From Bin87 sp965220505 (lineage in GTDB: Bacteria > Chloroflexota > Dehalococcoidia > Lucifugimonadales > UBA3495), in assembly GCA_965220505.1 (NCBI GenBank), contig CBDCQE010000001.1:1674001-1738000 (forward strand): a stretch of DNA of 64,000 nucleotides, given 5' to 3'. Position numbers and translations under genes: made by a program. The number at the start of each line of letters is the position of its first letter. Within the stretch, counting starts at the first letter, position 1. The notes beneath the pieces are model-generated. The model was not told the DNA's origin and ran no database searches. It was given only the letters and a program-made list of their open reading frames with translations. Shown one piece after another: positions 44,475-53,477 of this stretch.

Positions 44475-45608
44475 ATGACATCCACCAAGAAAGATCCGGT
44501 GCTGGTGGTCCTCCAGTTGTCGGGGGGCAACGATGCCCTGAACACGATCGTCCCCTACGGCGATCCCCTGTATCTGGACAACCGGCCCAACGTGCGGATC
44601 CCTGTCGACCAGGTTCTGCCCATCACTGACCGCGTCGGGTTCAACCCGGCCATGGGGCCCATGAAGCGCCTGTACGATGAGGGCAAGGTCGCCATCATCC
44701 AGGGCGTGGGCTATCCCACTCCCAGCCGCTCCCACTTCCGGTCCATGGACATCTGGCACACCTGCGAGCCCGACAAGGTCGGTGACGAAGGCTGGCTGGG
44801 CCGCGCCGTCCGCGACCTGGACCCGGGGAAGGAAAACGTGCTGACCGGCGTCAACTTCGGTCGCGGGCTCCCCCGCGCCCTGGTGGCCCCGGGCGTGCCC
44901 GTCGCGTCGGTGGGCAACCTCGAAACCTACGGCGTGCTCACGGGCATCGAGATCGAGGAACAGCGCACCAAGGCTCTGGACGTGTTCTCACGCGTCTACT
45001 CACCCATGCTGGGCCAGGGCCCGGTGCTGGACTACTTCGCCCAGACCGGCCTGGACGCGCTGGAAGGCGCCGACATCCTGAGCACCGCTCCCCAGATGTA
45101 TTCCTCCTCGGTGGAATACGGGAACGACACCGTCGCCCAGTACATGCGCAACATAGCGCAGACCCACCTGGCCGGGTTCGGCACCCGCGTGCTGTACACC
45201 ACCGCGCCGTACAACAGCTTCGATACCCACGCCGGCGAGTTGGCCAACCACACCAGGCTGTGGACGGAAACGTCCCACGCCGTCGCTGACTTCTACGACG
45301 ACCTGAAAGAGCACAATGCCGGCGACGAAGTCGTCCTGTTGGTGTTCACCGAGTTCGGCCGCCGCGTCCATGACAATGGTTCCGGCACCGACCACGGCTC
45401 GGGCGGCGTTGCGTTCGTGGTCGGCGAGAGCGTGAACGGCGGTCTCTACGGCGAATATCCGTCGCTGGAAGAGAACCAGTTGCTGGAGGGCGACCTCCAC
45501 TACAACAACGACTTCCGTGGCCTGTACTCCACGCTGCTCGAGAAGCACATGGGTCTGGACGCCCAGCCCATCGTGAATGGCTCCTTCGAGCAGATGGACT
45601 TCATTTAG
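44475..45608 (+). CDS. DUF1501 family protein
   Basis: 377 aa. LVVLQLSGGNDALNTIVPY at the N-terminus, RSHFRSMDIWHT, DTHAGELANH and LLVFTEFGRRVHDNGSGTDHG are the DUF1501 signature, in a sulfatase/alkaline-phosphatase-like fold with possible metal ligands Asp/His. The Tat signal usual in DUF1501 is missing. It follows DUF1800 by 16 bases; the two families are well known as a conserved pair. Reaction unknown. Confidence 0.92.
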   Translation: MTSTKKDPVLVVLQLSGGNDALNTIVPYGDPLYLDNRPNVRIPVDQVLPITDRVGFNPAMGPMKRLYDEGKVAIIQGVGYPTPSRSHFRSMDIWHTCEPDKVGDEGWLGRAVRDLDPGKENVLTGVNFGRGLPRALVAPGVPVASVGNLETYGVLTGIEIEEQRTKALDVFSRVYSPMLGQGPVLDYFAQTGLDALEGADILSTAPQMYSSSVEYGNDTVAQYMRNIAQTHLAGFGTRVLYTTAPYNSFDTHAGELANHTRLWTETSHAVADFYDDLKEHNAGDEVVLLVFTEFGRRVHDNGSGTDHGSGGVAFVVGESVNGGLYGEYPSLEENQLLEGDLHYNNDFRGLYSTLLEKHMGLDAQPIVNGSFEQMDFI

Positions 45609-45629
45609 CCCGGTGGAGGGGAGACGATT

Positions 45630-46664
45630 ATGGTTGTAGCTCAGAGAATTTCCCACGTCCAACTGCAATATAGCCACACCATCGGTCGTGGCGAGCAGTT
45701 CGGACCGGGTTTCACCTATCCGATCCACATGGCCCGGGGCGAGGACGACCTGATGTACGTCCTGTGCCGGTCCTCCGAGTACCGGCCGGAAGGCACGCGT
45801 ATCACCGTCTGCACCGTGGACGAGGAATACGTCAACGCCTTCGCCCGTGGCGTACCCCAGCAGGGCCCCCACGAATACAACTTCGAGGATGGCTCTCTGG
45901 TCTGGCCGGTCAACGTTGCCATCGCCAGCGACGGCACCGTTTACGTATCCGACGAGTGGCTCCACCGCATCTCCAAGTTCACCCGCGACGGCGAGTTTAT
46001 CGGCAAGTGGGAAGAGAACATCGGCAGCGGTGACGGCCAGCTGGACCGGCCGGCCGGCCTGGCCATCGACGCGGACGACAACGTCTGGGTCGTTGACGGT
46101 AACAACCACCGCGTCCAGAAGTTCACCCCCGACGGCCAGTTCCTGATGAAGTTCGGGAGCCACGGCCAGGGTGACGGCGAGTTTGACCAGCCCTGGGGCA
46201 TCGACATCGACAGCCAGGGCAACATCTTCATCGCCGACTGGCGCAACGACCGCATCCAGAAGTTCAGCCCGTCGGGCGACTTCCTGATGAAGTTCGGGTC
46301 CTCCGGGTCCGGCGACGGCGAGTTCAATCGACCCGCCGACGTCGCGGTCGACCGGGACGGGATCATCTACGTCGCTGACTGGCTGAACGACCGTCTGCAG
46401 ATCTTCGATCCGGACGGCAACTTCTGCGGCTCGAAGACCGGCGATGCCACCGTTTCCAAGTGGGGCAAGGACAAGCTGGACGCCAACCCCGAGATGTGGG
46501 GCGAGCGCGAGCGAGCTCCCGGCCTCGAGCGTGAGCGGGACTTCTGGGCGCCCACCGGCGTCGCAGTGGACGACGCCAACCGCGTGTTCGTCTGCGAGGG
46601 TCCGCGCAACCGCATCCAGGTCTACCAGAAGCAGTCCCCCATGTTCATGGGGCCGCGTCTGTAA
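45630..46664 (+). CDS. NHL-repeat six-bladed beta-propeller
   Basis: 344 aa. Repeats of the type DGEFDQPWGIDIDSQGNIFIADWRND.. RIQKF (five or six) identify NHL blades. No signal peptide and no recognised catalytic residues. ATG 45630 has GGAGGGGAGACG. Third member of the DUF1800-DUF1501 run, so it may be a scaffold for the same complex. Confidence 0.9.
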   Translation: MVVAQRISHVQLQYSHTIGRGEQFGPGFTYPIHMARGEDDLMYVLCRSSEYRPEGTRITVCTVDEEYVNAFARGVPQQGPHEYNFEDGSLVWPVNVAIASDGTVYVSDEWLHRISKFTRDGEFIGKWEENIGSGDGQLDRPAGLAIDADDNVWVVDGNNHRVQKFTPDGQFLMKFGSHGQGDGEFDQPWGIDIDSQGNIFIADWRNDRIQKFSPSGDFLMKFGSSGSGDGEFNRPADVAVDRDGIIYVADWLNDRLQIFDPDGNFCGSKTGDATVSKWGKDKLDANPEMWGERERAPGLERERDFWAPTGVAVDDANRVFVCEGPRNRIQVYQKQSPMFMGPRL

Positions 46665-46688
46665 AGCCTGACGGCACCGGACAGCGCT

Positions 46689-46752
46689 GGGGCCTCCGCT
46701 CCGGCCGGATACCACCGGGTTCACCGGCGGGCCGGCACTGGACGGAGGCCCC
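46689..46752 (+). terminator. long inverted repeat after the NHL gene
   Basis: GGGGCCTCCG (46689-46698) and CGGAGGCCCC (46743-46752) pair perfectly over a 44-base GC-rich loop that itself contains CCGGCC/GGCCGG words. No T run. Likely terminator. Confidence 0.45.
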
Positions 46753-46809
46753 GTCGCGTGATAATAGGATTGACTAGCGCCCATACGATCCCAGGAGGCG
46801 GCCCCAGCC

Positions 46810-47565
46810 ATGCCCATTACCGTAGCCCATATACCCAACCTGGAGTGTGAAGCGTTCTACTTCGACATGGAACGCCGGGGTATCGTCCTGGTCCCCATGG
46901 AGCCCAGCGAGGTTGCGGGCGCCCTGGAGCAGGGCGAAGTGGACGCCGGCCCGGTGTCCCTGCTGGATATCGAGCGGTTGGCGTCGCAGACTTCAACCAT
47001 CTCCGGATTCTGCGTCGCGTCGGTGACCCGGGCCCCGTCCAGCGTGTTGCTCTCCAAATCTCCCGTCGACGAGCTCAGCAACCGCTCCATCGCGGTGGAC
47101 GACCCCGATCCAACCGGGATGCAACTCCTCCGCGTGCTGCTGACCCAGAAACACGGAGTGAGCGGGACGACATTCGTGGGCCGGGAAGACGAGCACGAGG
47201 CGGTTTTCCTAACCGGCAACCAGGGACTGCGCGGCCGCCGCGCGGTGCGGGGGTACCCCGTCCGCCTCGATCTCGGCGAAGATTGGGGCGAGTGGACCGG
47301 CCTTCCCTTCGTTTTCTCCCGCTGGCTGGTCCGAGAGGGCATGGAAAGGCAGGACTTCCTCATATTGCAGGACGCCCTTTTCGTCGGCCAGGAGGATTGG
47401 ATGAACAACCTCTACAAGTCGACCGGGCCCCGCAACGATCTGTTGATGCTGCCCCGTGAAGTACTCGAGTACGTGCAGGGCATGCGGTTCTTCATGGGCG
47501 TGCCCGAAGAAAAAGCCGTCGAGCTGTTCCAGGAAAAGCTGTCCCTGCTTGACGACGCGGGCTAG
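46810..47565 (+). CDS. MqnA/MqnD-like periplasmic-binding-fold protein
   Basis: 251 aa. IPNLECEAFYFDMERRGI, VPMEPSEVAGALEQGEVDAGPVSL and SIAVDDPDPTGMQLLRVLL resemble the MqnA family (chorismate dehydratase of the futalosine pathway) and its substrate-binding-protein relatives. No signal peptide, consistent with a cytoplasmic enzyme of that fold. Lack of other mqn genes nearby leaves its reaction open. AGGAGG lies upstream of ATG 46810. Confidence 0.75.
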   Translation: MPITVAHIPNLECEAFYFDMERRGIVLVPMEPSEVAGALEQGEVDAGPVSLLDIERLASQTSTISGFCVASVTRAPSSVLLSKSPVDELSNRSIAVDDPDPTGMQLLRVLLTQKHGVSGTTFVGREDEHEAVFLTGNQGLRGRRAVRGYPVRLDLGEDWGEWTGLPFVFSRWLVREGMERQDFLILQDALFVGQEDWMNNLYKSTGPRNDLLMLPREVLEYVQGMRFFMGVPEEKAVELFQEKLSLLDDAG

Positions 47566-47669
47566 GCGTCCGCCGCGTCCGGCCGACAACAATCACGCTG
47601 ACCCCATGCCGGCGACATCGCCGGGCCGCCGGGTTTGCTCACAACCACATTTAATCGCGGAGGTTGATG

Positions 47670-48404
47670 ATGGTACTCGTTGGACAGGAACTCGAAACCG
47701 GCACGATCCAGTACACCAGCCGCGACGGCACGACGATCGATGCGTTCTACAGTCGCCCGGTGGGCGCCGGCTCCTACCCCGGCGTCATCGTCACCATGGA
47801 AGGCATGGGACTGATGGACCACCACAAGGACATCGCGGTGCGCTTCGCCGGCCAGGGCTACCTGGCGATCGCCCCGGACCTGTACACCCGGGAGGGCACG
47901 CCGGAACCGGAGAACGTTCTGGCCGCTCTATTCGCATCGCCCGACTCCCGCGCCATGGATGATCTGGAAGGCGCTGCGCTGTTCCTCAAGTCCCAGGCCG
48001 ACTGCAACGGCCGGGTGGGCATCATCGGGTTCTGCTCCGGCGGCCGCTACACGCTGATGATGGCGTGCACCAGCGCCAACATCAACGCGGCGGTGGACTC
48101 CGCCGGCGGCCATATCGTGCACGAGCCCACCGAATTGCGCCCGGTTCAGCCCATGGACATGGTCCCCGACCTGGCATGCCCTTTGCTGGCGTTGTTCGGC
48201 GTGGAGGACGAAAACCCCACGGCGGAACAGGCCGAGCAAATGAAGGCCCTGTTGGATCAGCACGGCAAGACCTACGAGTGGGTGATGTACAACAACGCCG
48301 GCCACGCGTTTTTCGCCGACTACCGGCCCAGCTACCGGGCCGTCCCGGCCCAGGACATGTGGCACCGGGTCCTGCTGTTCTACGATCAGCACCTGAAACA
48401 GTAG
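47670..48404 (+). CDS. dienelactone hydrolase family protein
   Basis: 244 aa from ATG 47670. Nucleophile Cys122 in GFCSGGRY, Asp in LFGVEDENP and His in NNAGHAFFADYRP form the Cys-Asp-His triad of dienelactone hydrolase, which opens lactones in aromatic degradation. Length and positions are typical. Followed 50 bases later by DUF255 gene. Confidence 0.92.
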   Translation: MVLVGQELETGTIQYTSRDGTTIDAFYSRPVGAGSYPGVIVTMEGMGLMDHHKDIAVRFAGQGYLAIAPDLYTREGTPEPENVLAALFASPDSRAMDDLEGAALFLKSQADCNGRVGIIGFCSGGRYTLMMACTSANINAAVDSAGGHIVHEPTELRPVQPMDMVPDLACPLLALFGVEDENPTAEQAEQMKALLDQHGKTYEWVMYNNAGHAFFADYRPSYRAVPAQDMWHRVLLFYDQHLKQ

Positions 48405-48454
48405 CGGTCGATCCTCGATGACAGCACTTCGGCTCCGGGCCGGGAGGTAAAGGG

Positions 48455-50233
48455 ATGAGCCAGTCTCACGGCGAGCACGCCATCGCCTGGCGCGACTGGA
48501 GCGAGGACGCTTTTGACGCCGCCCGGTCCGAGGACAAGCCGGTGCTGCTGACCCTGGGCGCCACTTGGTGCCACTGGTGTCACGTGATGGACGAGATCGC
48601 TTATTCCGATCCACGGGTGATCGACCTGGCTAACTCCAGGTTCATCCCGGTTCGCGTGGACGTCGACCAGAGGCCGGACATCTCGCTGCGGTACAACCAG
48701 GGCACCTACCCCTCCGTGGCCGTCTTGACACCGGACGGAGATTTGCTGGCCGGCCGGCCCTATACCCCGGCAGACGAGATGGCTGCCCTGCTGGAACAGA
48801 TATCCAGCGGCGAATTCGTCGAGGAAGGACCCCGTCCGTCAACCCAAACACGGTCGGCGGTTGACGGGGAAACCACCGCCACCGAAGATGCCGTGCAGGT
48901 TAGGCTCAAAGAACTTTATGACGAAGAGTTCGGCGGGTTCGGCGTGGAACCCAAGCAGCCCCCGTGGGAAGCGCTGGGGTTCCTCATGGCCCGCTACGGC
49001 CTCACCGGTGATCGCTCCCTGCTGGCAATGGTCGAAACCACCCTCCAGGGCATGTGGCACGGCATCTACGACCCCAAGGACCAGGGGTTCTTCCGGTACG
49101 CGGTCAGTCGGGACTGGAAAGTTCCGCACTACGAGAAGATGCTGGTCACGAACTCCAACCTGGCGATGGCCTACCTGGCGGCGTTCCAAGTCACCCGCAA
49201 GGCGCTGTACAGGACTGCGGCTGACGGCATCCTCGACTTCGTCCTGACCACCTTGTTCAGTCAGGAAGATGGAATGTTCTTCGCCAGCCAGGACGCCGAC
49301 GAGCCTTTCTACCAGGGGTCGTGGGAGAGCCGGGACAAAAGCGCCCCACCTCCCGTTGACCACACCCTCTACGCCGGTTGGAACGCTCTGGCCGCCCAAG
49401 CCCTGATCCGAGTGGCCGACGTATTGAACCACGCCTCTCACCGCCGTTTGGGAGCCGACATCCTGGATACCTTATGGCAAGGGAGTTGGAGCACTGCGGG
49501 AGGCCTGTCCCGCCGCGTCGGCGAGCTCTCAGGGGCCGCCGCCACACTCATCGACCAGGTCTATTTCCTTCGAGCCTGGCTGGCCCGGTACCAGTCCACG
49601 GGCCGGCCGGAGTACCTGAGCCGGGCGGTTGAGGTCGCCGAAACGACCGAGCGCGTATTCCGCGCTCCCGAAGGCGGATGCTACGACACGGCGCCTCCGC
49701 AATCCTTCGAGGCACGGTTTCTGCGCCGCGAACAGCCGGTTTTGGACAACAGCAACTGGGCCGAGGCGCTGCTGGTCCTGTCGCACCTGACCGGCGAGAC
49801 CGCGTACGCGGACCGTGCCGCCGCGGCATTGCGCATATTCGAGCCGGTCGTACCCGGCAAGAGCTACCTGGGCGACCACGCCTCGCGCCGCATGGAGGAA
49901 GACGAAGAAGCTCTGTTCCTGCCGGCCGGCGCAGCCTGGGGAAGAGCAAAGAGCTTGCAGACCCACGGCCCAGTCAGCCTGGTAATAGTGGGCGACGCAT
50001 CCGACCCGTCCTATCGGCCGTTGCACCAGGCAGCCTTGCGGATCCACGCGCCGCACAAGGTGGTGCAGCCGCTGGACAGCGAGCGCGACGCCGAGCGCAT
50101 ACGCGGGTTGGGGTTCCCGCCGCGCCGCGAGGCCGCGCTCTACGCCTGCATGGGAGAACGTTGCCTCGCGCCGATCACGACCGCCCAGGGCGTTCGTGAT
50201 ATGGCCCGCTCCCATCCCTGGGCCACTCAGTAA
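48455..50233 (+). CDS. DUF255 thioredoxin-domain protein (YyaL/spermatogenesis-associated 20-like)
   Basis: 592 aa. N-terminal thioredoxin-like domain with TWCHWCHVM (Cys39, Cys42), VDVDQRPDI, TYPSVAVLTPDG; C-terminal (alpha/alpha)6 barrel with WKVPHYEKML, FASQDADEPFYQG and NSNWAEALL. Function of the family is not well known; a role in thiol redox or sugar epimerisation has been suggested. The stop sits two bases before a strong hairpin. Confidence 0.92.
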   Translation: MSQSHGEHAIAWRDWSEDAFDAARSEDKPVLLTLGATWCHWCHVMDEIAYSDPRVIDLANSRFIPVRVDVDQRPDISLRYNQGTYPSVAVLTPDGDLLAGRPYTPADEMAALLEQISSGEFVEEGPRPSTQTRSAVDGETTATEDAVQVRLKELYDEEFGGFGVEPKQPPWEALGFLMARYGLTGDRSLLAMVETTLQGMWHGIYDPKDQGFFRYAVSRDWKVPHYEKMLVTNSNLAMAYLAAFQVTRKALYRTAADGILDFVLTTLFSQEDGMFFASQDADEPFYQGSWESRDKSAPPPVDHTLYAGWNALAAQALIRVADVLNHASHRRLGADILDTLWQGSWSTAGGLSRRVGELSGAAATLIDQVYFLRAWLARYQSTGRPEYLSRAVEVAETTERVFRAPEGGCYDTAPPQSFEARFLRREQPVLDNSNWAEALLVLSHLTGETAYADRAAAALRIFEPVVPGKSYLGDHASRRMEEDEEALFLPAGAAWGRAKSLQTHGPVSLVIVGDASDPSYRPLHQAALRIHAPHKVVQPLDSERDAERIRGLGFPPRREAALYACMGERCLAPITTAQGVRDMARSHPWATQ

Positions 50234-50234
50234 A

Positions 50235-50263
50235 ACGCCTCGGCGGGTAACCCGCCGAGGCGT
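50235..50263. terminator. strong hairpin between convergent genes
   Basis: Perfect 13-base stem ACGCCTCGGCGGG / CCCGCCGAGGCGT with loop TAA. No T run on either side, only AAA. Lies between the DUF255 gene and the minus-strand monooxygenase, so it may terminate both. Confidence 0.65.
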
Positions 50264-50287
50264 AAATCCAGCGACCTGTTCTGCCCG

Positions 50288-51352
50288 CTACCAGGACTTC
50301 AGAACGGGCAGCACCTCTTTGGCGAAAAGCTTCAGGCCGCGCTCGGCAACGTCCATAGGTGTGCCGCCGAAGCGGAAGGCGACGTTCAGCTCGAAATCTC
50401 CCAACAACGCCTTCCGGTCCTCGAGGCCGCGCAGGATTTTGTCCGGCGTGCCCCAGCTGGCCGCCTTCATGAAGCCCTCGACGGCCCCCTCGAGCCCAGC
50501 GGAGCGGGCGATTTCGGCCTTCTGCTGGTAGGCGTCGTAGCCCTTCACCGACGCGAAGTGGTCGCCCAGAAATTCGTAGTGGTAGAAATTGCTCTCCACG
50601 AATTTGCCCTGGTACTGGCGGGCTTCCTGCTCGCACTGTTCCAGATCGGTGCCGCAAATAACGAACTCCGAGAGCATCAGCGCCGGCGGCTCGGTGCCGT
50701 GAAACTCCCGGTGCAGCGCCCGGCCGCGCTCGATGCCCGGCATCCGCATTTCCCAGGGGCGGTCGGCGAACATGATGATGTGCGCGCCGAGCCTGGCCGC
50801 GGAGAGCACCGATTCGTCGCTGGCGGCGACGGCGTAAATCCGTCCGTCGAAAGAGTGTTGCGGACGAGGGCGGATTTCGGTCCGTTCCTGGGGATAGAAC
50901 TTTCCGCTGCCCTCGATGAAGCCGGTCTTCAGGGCATCGACGATCATGGGCGCTGCCTCGTCGAACCGTTCGCGGGACTCGTCCATGCTCAACCCGAAAG
51001 CCGCAAACTCCCGGCGGGCCAATCCACGCCCGAATCCCAGGCGGAGCCGGCCGCCACTGAGCATGTCCAGCACGGCGGCATTCTCGGCGACGCGCAGCGG
51101 GTTGTGCCAGGGAAGGATCACCGCCGCGGTTCCCACGTCGATATTCGGATGCCTAGCAGCCACGTGGGTCATCAGCTGCAGGCTGTCCGGCACGAAGGAG
51201 TAATCGTTGAAATGGTGCTCCGCCGACCAGAGGCACTCGAAGCCCTCGTCAGCCGCGATTTCAGCCAGGCGCAGTTCTTCCTCCCACATCTGGCCGTCCG
51301 AGCCTTCATCCCAGCCATAGCTGGAGAAGATCATCATCATTCCGACATCCAT
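50288..51352 (-). CDS. luciferase-like flavin-dependent monooxygenase (copy 2)
   Basis: 354 aa. Opens DVGMMMIFSSYGWDE and has CLWSAEHHFNDYSFVPD, GTAAVILPWHNPLRVAENAA, LRLGFGRGLARREFAAFG, typical LLM-class features. ATG 51352 follows GGAGTAATCGG. Distinct subfamily from copies 1 and 3. Substrate unknown. Confidence 0.93.
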   Translation of the reverse strand: MDVGMMMIFSSYGWDEGSDGQMWEEELRLAEIAADEGFECLWSAEHHFNDYSFVPDSLQLMTHVAARHPNIDVGTAAVILPWHNPLRVAENAAVLDMLSGGRLRLGFGRGLARREFAAFGLSMDESRERFDEAAPMIVDALKTGFIEGSGKFYPQERTEIRPRPQHSFDGRIYAVAASDESVLSAARLGAHIIMFADRPWEMRMPGIERGRALHREFHGTEPPALMLSEFVICGTDLEQCEQEARQYQGKFVESNFYHYEFLGDHFASVKGYDAYQQKAEIARSAGLEGAVEGFMKAASWGTPDKILRGLEDRKALLGDFELNVAFRFGGTPMDVAERGLKLFAKEVLPVLKSW

Positions 51353-51405
51353 CCGATTACTCCTTGCGATTGGTTGAAGCAGCCCTTGGCCGCGGTCGAA
51401 CGGTC

Positions 51406-52248
51406 CTAGAAGGCCGGCTTCACGGGATACGGGGTCAGCTGGAGTTCATGGGTCCAGCAGGACTTGTCCTGGGTATACAGGTAGTAGAAGGCTTCCGCGA
51501 TCTTGACCGGGTTGATCAGCAGTTCCGGATTCTGCTGGGCGCGTGGGGTGGCCCGCGTACCCGGAGAGTCGATGGTCCCGTCGATGATCACGTTGGCCAC
51601 GTGCACGCCGAATTCGGAGTATTCCTCGGTCAGAACCTGCGCCAGCGTGCGCATCATTACCCGTGGGTAGTACAGCGACTGGCCGGTATACCGCTTCCGG
51701 CCCCGCAGCGACGACGGGTTGTTGGAGATCAGGATCGTGCCCTCGCCGCGCTCGCGCATGGCCGGCAACACCTCCTTGGCGACCAGGAACGGCCCGCTGC
51801 TGGAAATGTGCTGTGCGGTCTCGAACACCTCGATGGGGGTGTTTTCCAGCAGTTCCATCTCCGGCGGCAGGTCGCGCCCGTCGATGTAGCCCGCGTTGTA
51901 GACCAGCACGTCCGGATCGCCGGCTTCCTCGCGGATCTGCGCGAAAGCGTTCGAGATCGATTCGGGAATCGACAGGTCCAGTTCCACGATGGTGCTGTCG
52001 CCGCCCTGCTCGTTGATGGCGGCCTGCAGCGGCGCCGCGTTGGCGGCATTGCGGGTGGTCAGCACCGTGAGGAAACCTTCCTGGGCGAACTTCTGGGCGA
52101 CGGCTCCACCCACGCCCCAGCGCACGCCGACGGGCAGATCGCTGTCGTCGATTTCCCCACCGTGGATCAATTGTGTGTTGCGGCCGTCGGACTGCCATTT
52201 GGAGGTCGCCCCGATCACGACGGCGACCGGCTTGCCATTAGTGGTCAT
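51406..52248 (-). CDS. divergent short-chain dehydrogenase/reductase, catalytic motif degenerate
   Basis: 280 aa from ATG 52248. Rossmann start VAVVIGATSK is followed by an insertion of about 20 residues before GVGGAVAQKFAQEG, splitting the usual TGxxxGxG. VYNAGYI matches NAG, but the YxxxK site reads YYPRVMMR with no Lys at the right place. So either catalysis is altered or the protein is a non-catalytic binder. Expected partner: the monooxygenase 53 bases downstream on the same strand. The reading frame is intact, so this is not a simple pseudogene. Confidence 0.8.
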   Translation of the reverse strand: MTTNGKPVAVVIGATSKWQSDGRNTQLIHGGEIDDSDLPVGVRWGVGGAVAQKFAQEGFLTVLTTRNAANAAPLQAAINEQGGDSTIVELDLSIPESISNAFAQIREEAGDPDVLVYNAGYIDGRDLPPEMELLENTPIEVFETAQHISSSGPFLVAKEVLPAMRERGEGTILISNNPSSLRGRKRYTGQSLYYPRVMMRTLAQVLTEEYSEFGVHVANVIIDGTIDSPGTRATPRAQQNPELLINPVKIAEAFYYLYTQDKSCWTHELQLTPYPVKPAF

Positions 52249-52451
52249 GTCTATTCCCTTCCTTACGTGATGGCCCTCGTTCGAAACCCGCTGGTTGGCC
52301 GGTACGATGTGATCAACCCACAACGGAGCCAACCGCTCGTATTTGCGAGAGCGACAGCCCCGGGGATATTTGCTGGGTTACTGTACTACAAACTCTCGGA
52401 GGAACGGTAATTTTACCCAGAGCCCGCCTGCCGTGGGTGCAGGTTGTGGTG

Positions 52452-52479
52452 TTGCGCAATCACCAGTTCAGCCTAGAAT
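52452..52479 (+). promoter_or_regulatory. putative promoter of the hydroxyacid dehydrogenase gene
   Basis: TTGCGC (52452-52457), 16-base spacer, TAGAAT (52474-52479), 33 bases before the ATG at 52513. Confidence 0.45.
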
Positions 52480-52512
52480 GTCGCATCCGAACCCCGCCGA
52501 AGGAGCGCTGTT

Positions 52513-53466
52513 ATGGCATTCAAGCTGGTTATATGCCCACCCAACTATCAGGAGCACTGGCCGCAGAGGCTCCAGGAGGAAATTCCGGATATCGACGTCC
52601 ACCTGTGCCCGACCGTGGGCGAGGCCATGGAGGTCATCGGCGATGCCGACGCCGCTTTTGGCGACATCGTCCCCGAATTGCTGGAGCGGGCGAATAACCT
52701 GAAGTGGATCGCCTGCCCTCAGGCGGGGCCACGCGCCGGTTACTACCACCCGTCATTGATCTCCAGCGACGTCGTCGTCACCAACACCCGGGAGATCTAT
52801 AACGACCACATTAGCGCCCACATCATGTCCTTGCTGCTGGGATTTGCCCGCGGACTGCAGGTGTACATCCCCCAGCAGGTCGCCGGCGTCTGGCGGCAGG
52901 GATACCCGACCATCTACCTCCCCGAGGCCACGGTGGCGATCGTGGGCGTCGGCGGCATCGGCGGCGAGACGGCCCGGCTGTGTTCCGAGTTCGGCATGAC
53001 CGTGCTGGGAGTGGACCCCAGACTGCCGGCCCCAACGGCCGGCGTGACCGAGCTGCACCGACCCGACGATCTCCTGGAAGTCCTGCCCCGGGCCGACTTC
53101 GTGGTGGTAACCGTGCCGGAAACGCCGGAAACCCAAGGCATGTTCGGGTCCGACCAGTTTCGGGCCATGAAAAACACCGGGTTCTTCATCAACATCGGGC
53201 GTGGAGCCACCGTGATCCTCGACGACCTGGTGGACGCGTTGCGCGCCGGGGAACTGGCCGGCGCCGGCCTGGACGTCTTCCAAATCGAGCCGCTCCCGGA
53301 AGGGCACCCGCTCTGGACCATGCCCAACGTGCTGATCACGCCCCACGTGGCCGGCAACGGGCCCTATCTGGACGAGCGCCGCACCGAGCTTTTCATCGAC
53401 AACTGCAAACGCTTCAACGAGGGTCGAGAACTGCGCAACGTGGTCGACAAAGCCAACTGGTTCTGA
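52513..53466 (+). CDS. D-2-hydroxyacid dehydrogenase family protein
   Basis: 317 aa. NAD-binding VGVGGIGGETARLCSEFGM, TVPETPETQGMFG, INIGRGATVILDDLV with catalytic Arg, DVFQIEPLPEGHPLW with Glu and TPHVAGNG with His. Oxidises or reduces 2-hydroxy acids to 2-keto acids. ATG 52513 follows AAGGAGCGCTGTT. Convergent with the ABC permease. Confidence 0.93.
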   Translation: MAFKLVICPPNYQEHWPQRLQEEIPDIDVHLCPTVGEAMEVIGDADAAFGDIVPELLERANNLKWIACPQAGPRAGYYHPSLISSDVVVTNTREIYNDHISAHIMSLLLGFARGLQVYIPQQVAGVWRQGYPTIYLPEATVAIVGVGGIGGETARLCSEFGMTVLGVDPRLPAPTAGVTELHRPDDLLEVLPRADFVVVTVPETPETQGMFGSDQFRAMKNTGFFINIGRGATVILDDLVDALRAGELAGAGLDVFQIEPLPEGHPLWTMPNVLITPHVAGNGPYLDERRTELFIDNCKRFNEGRELRNVVDKANWF

Positions 53467-53477
53467 TGCCGGGAACG

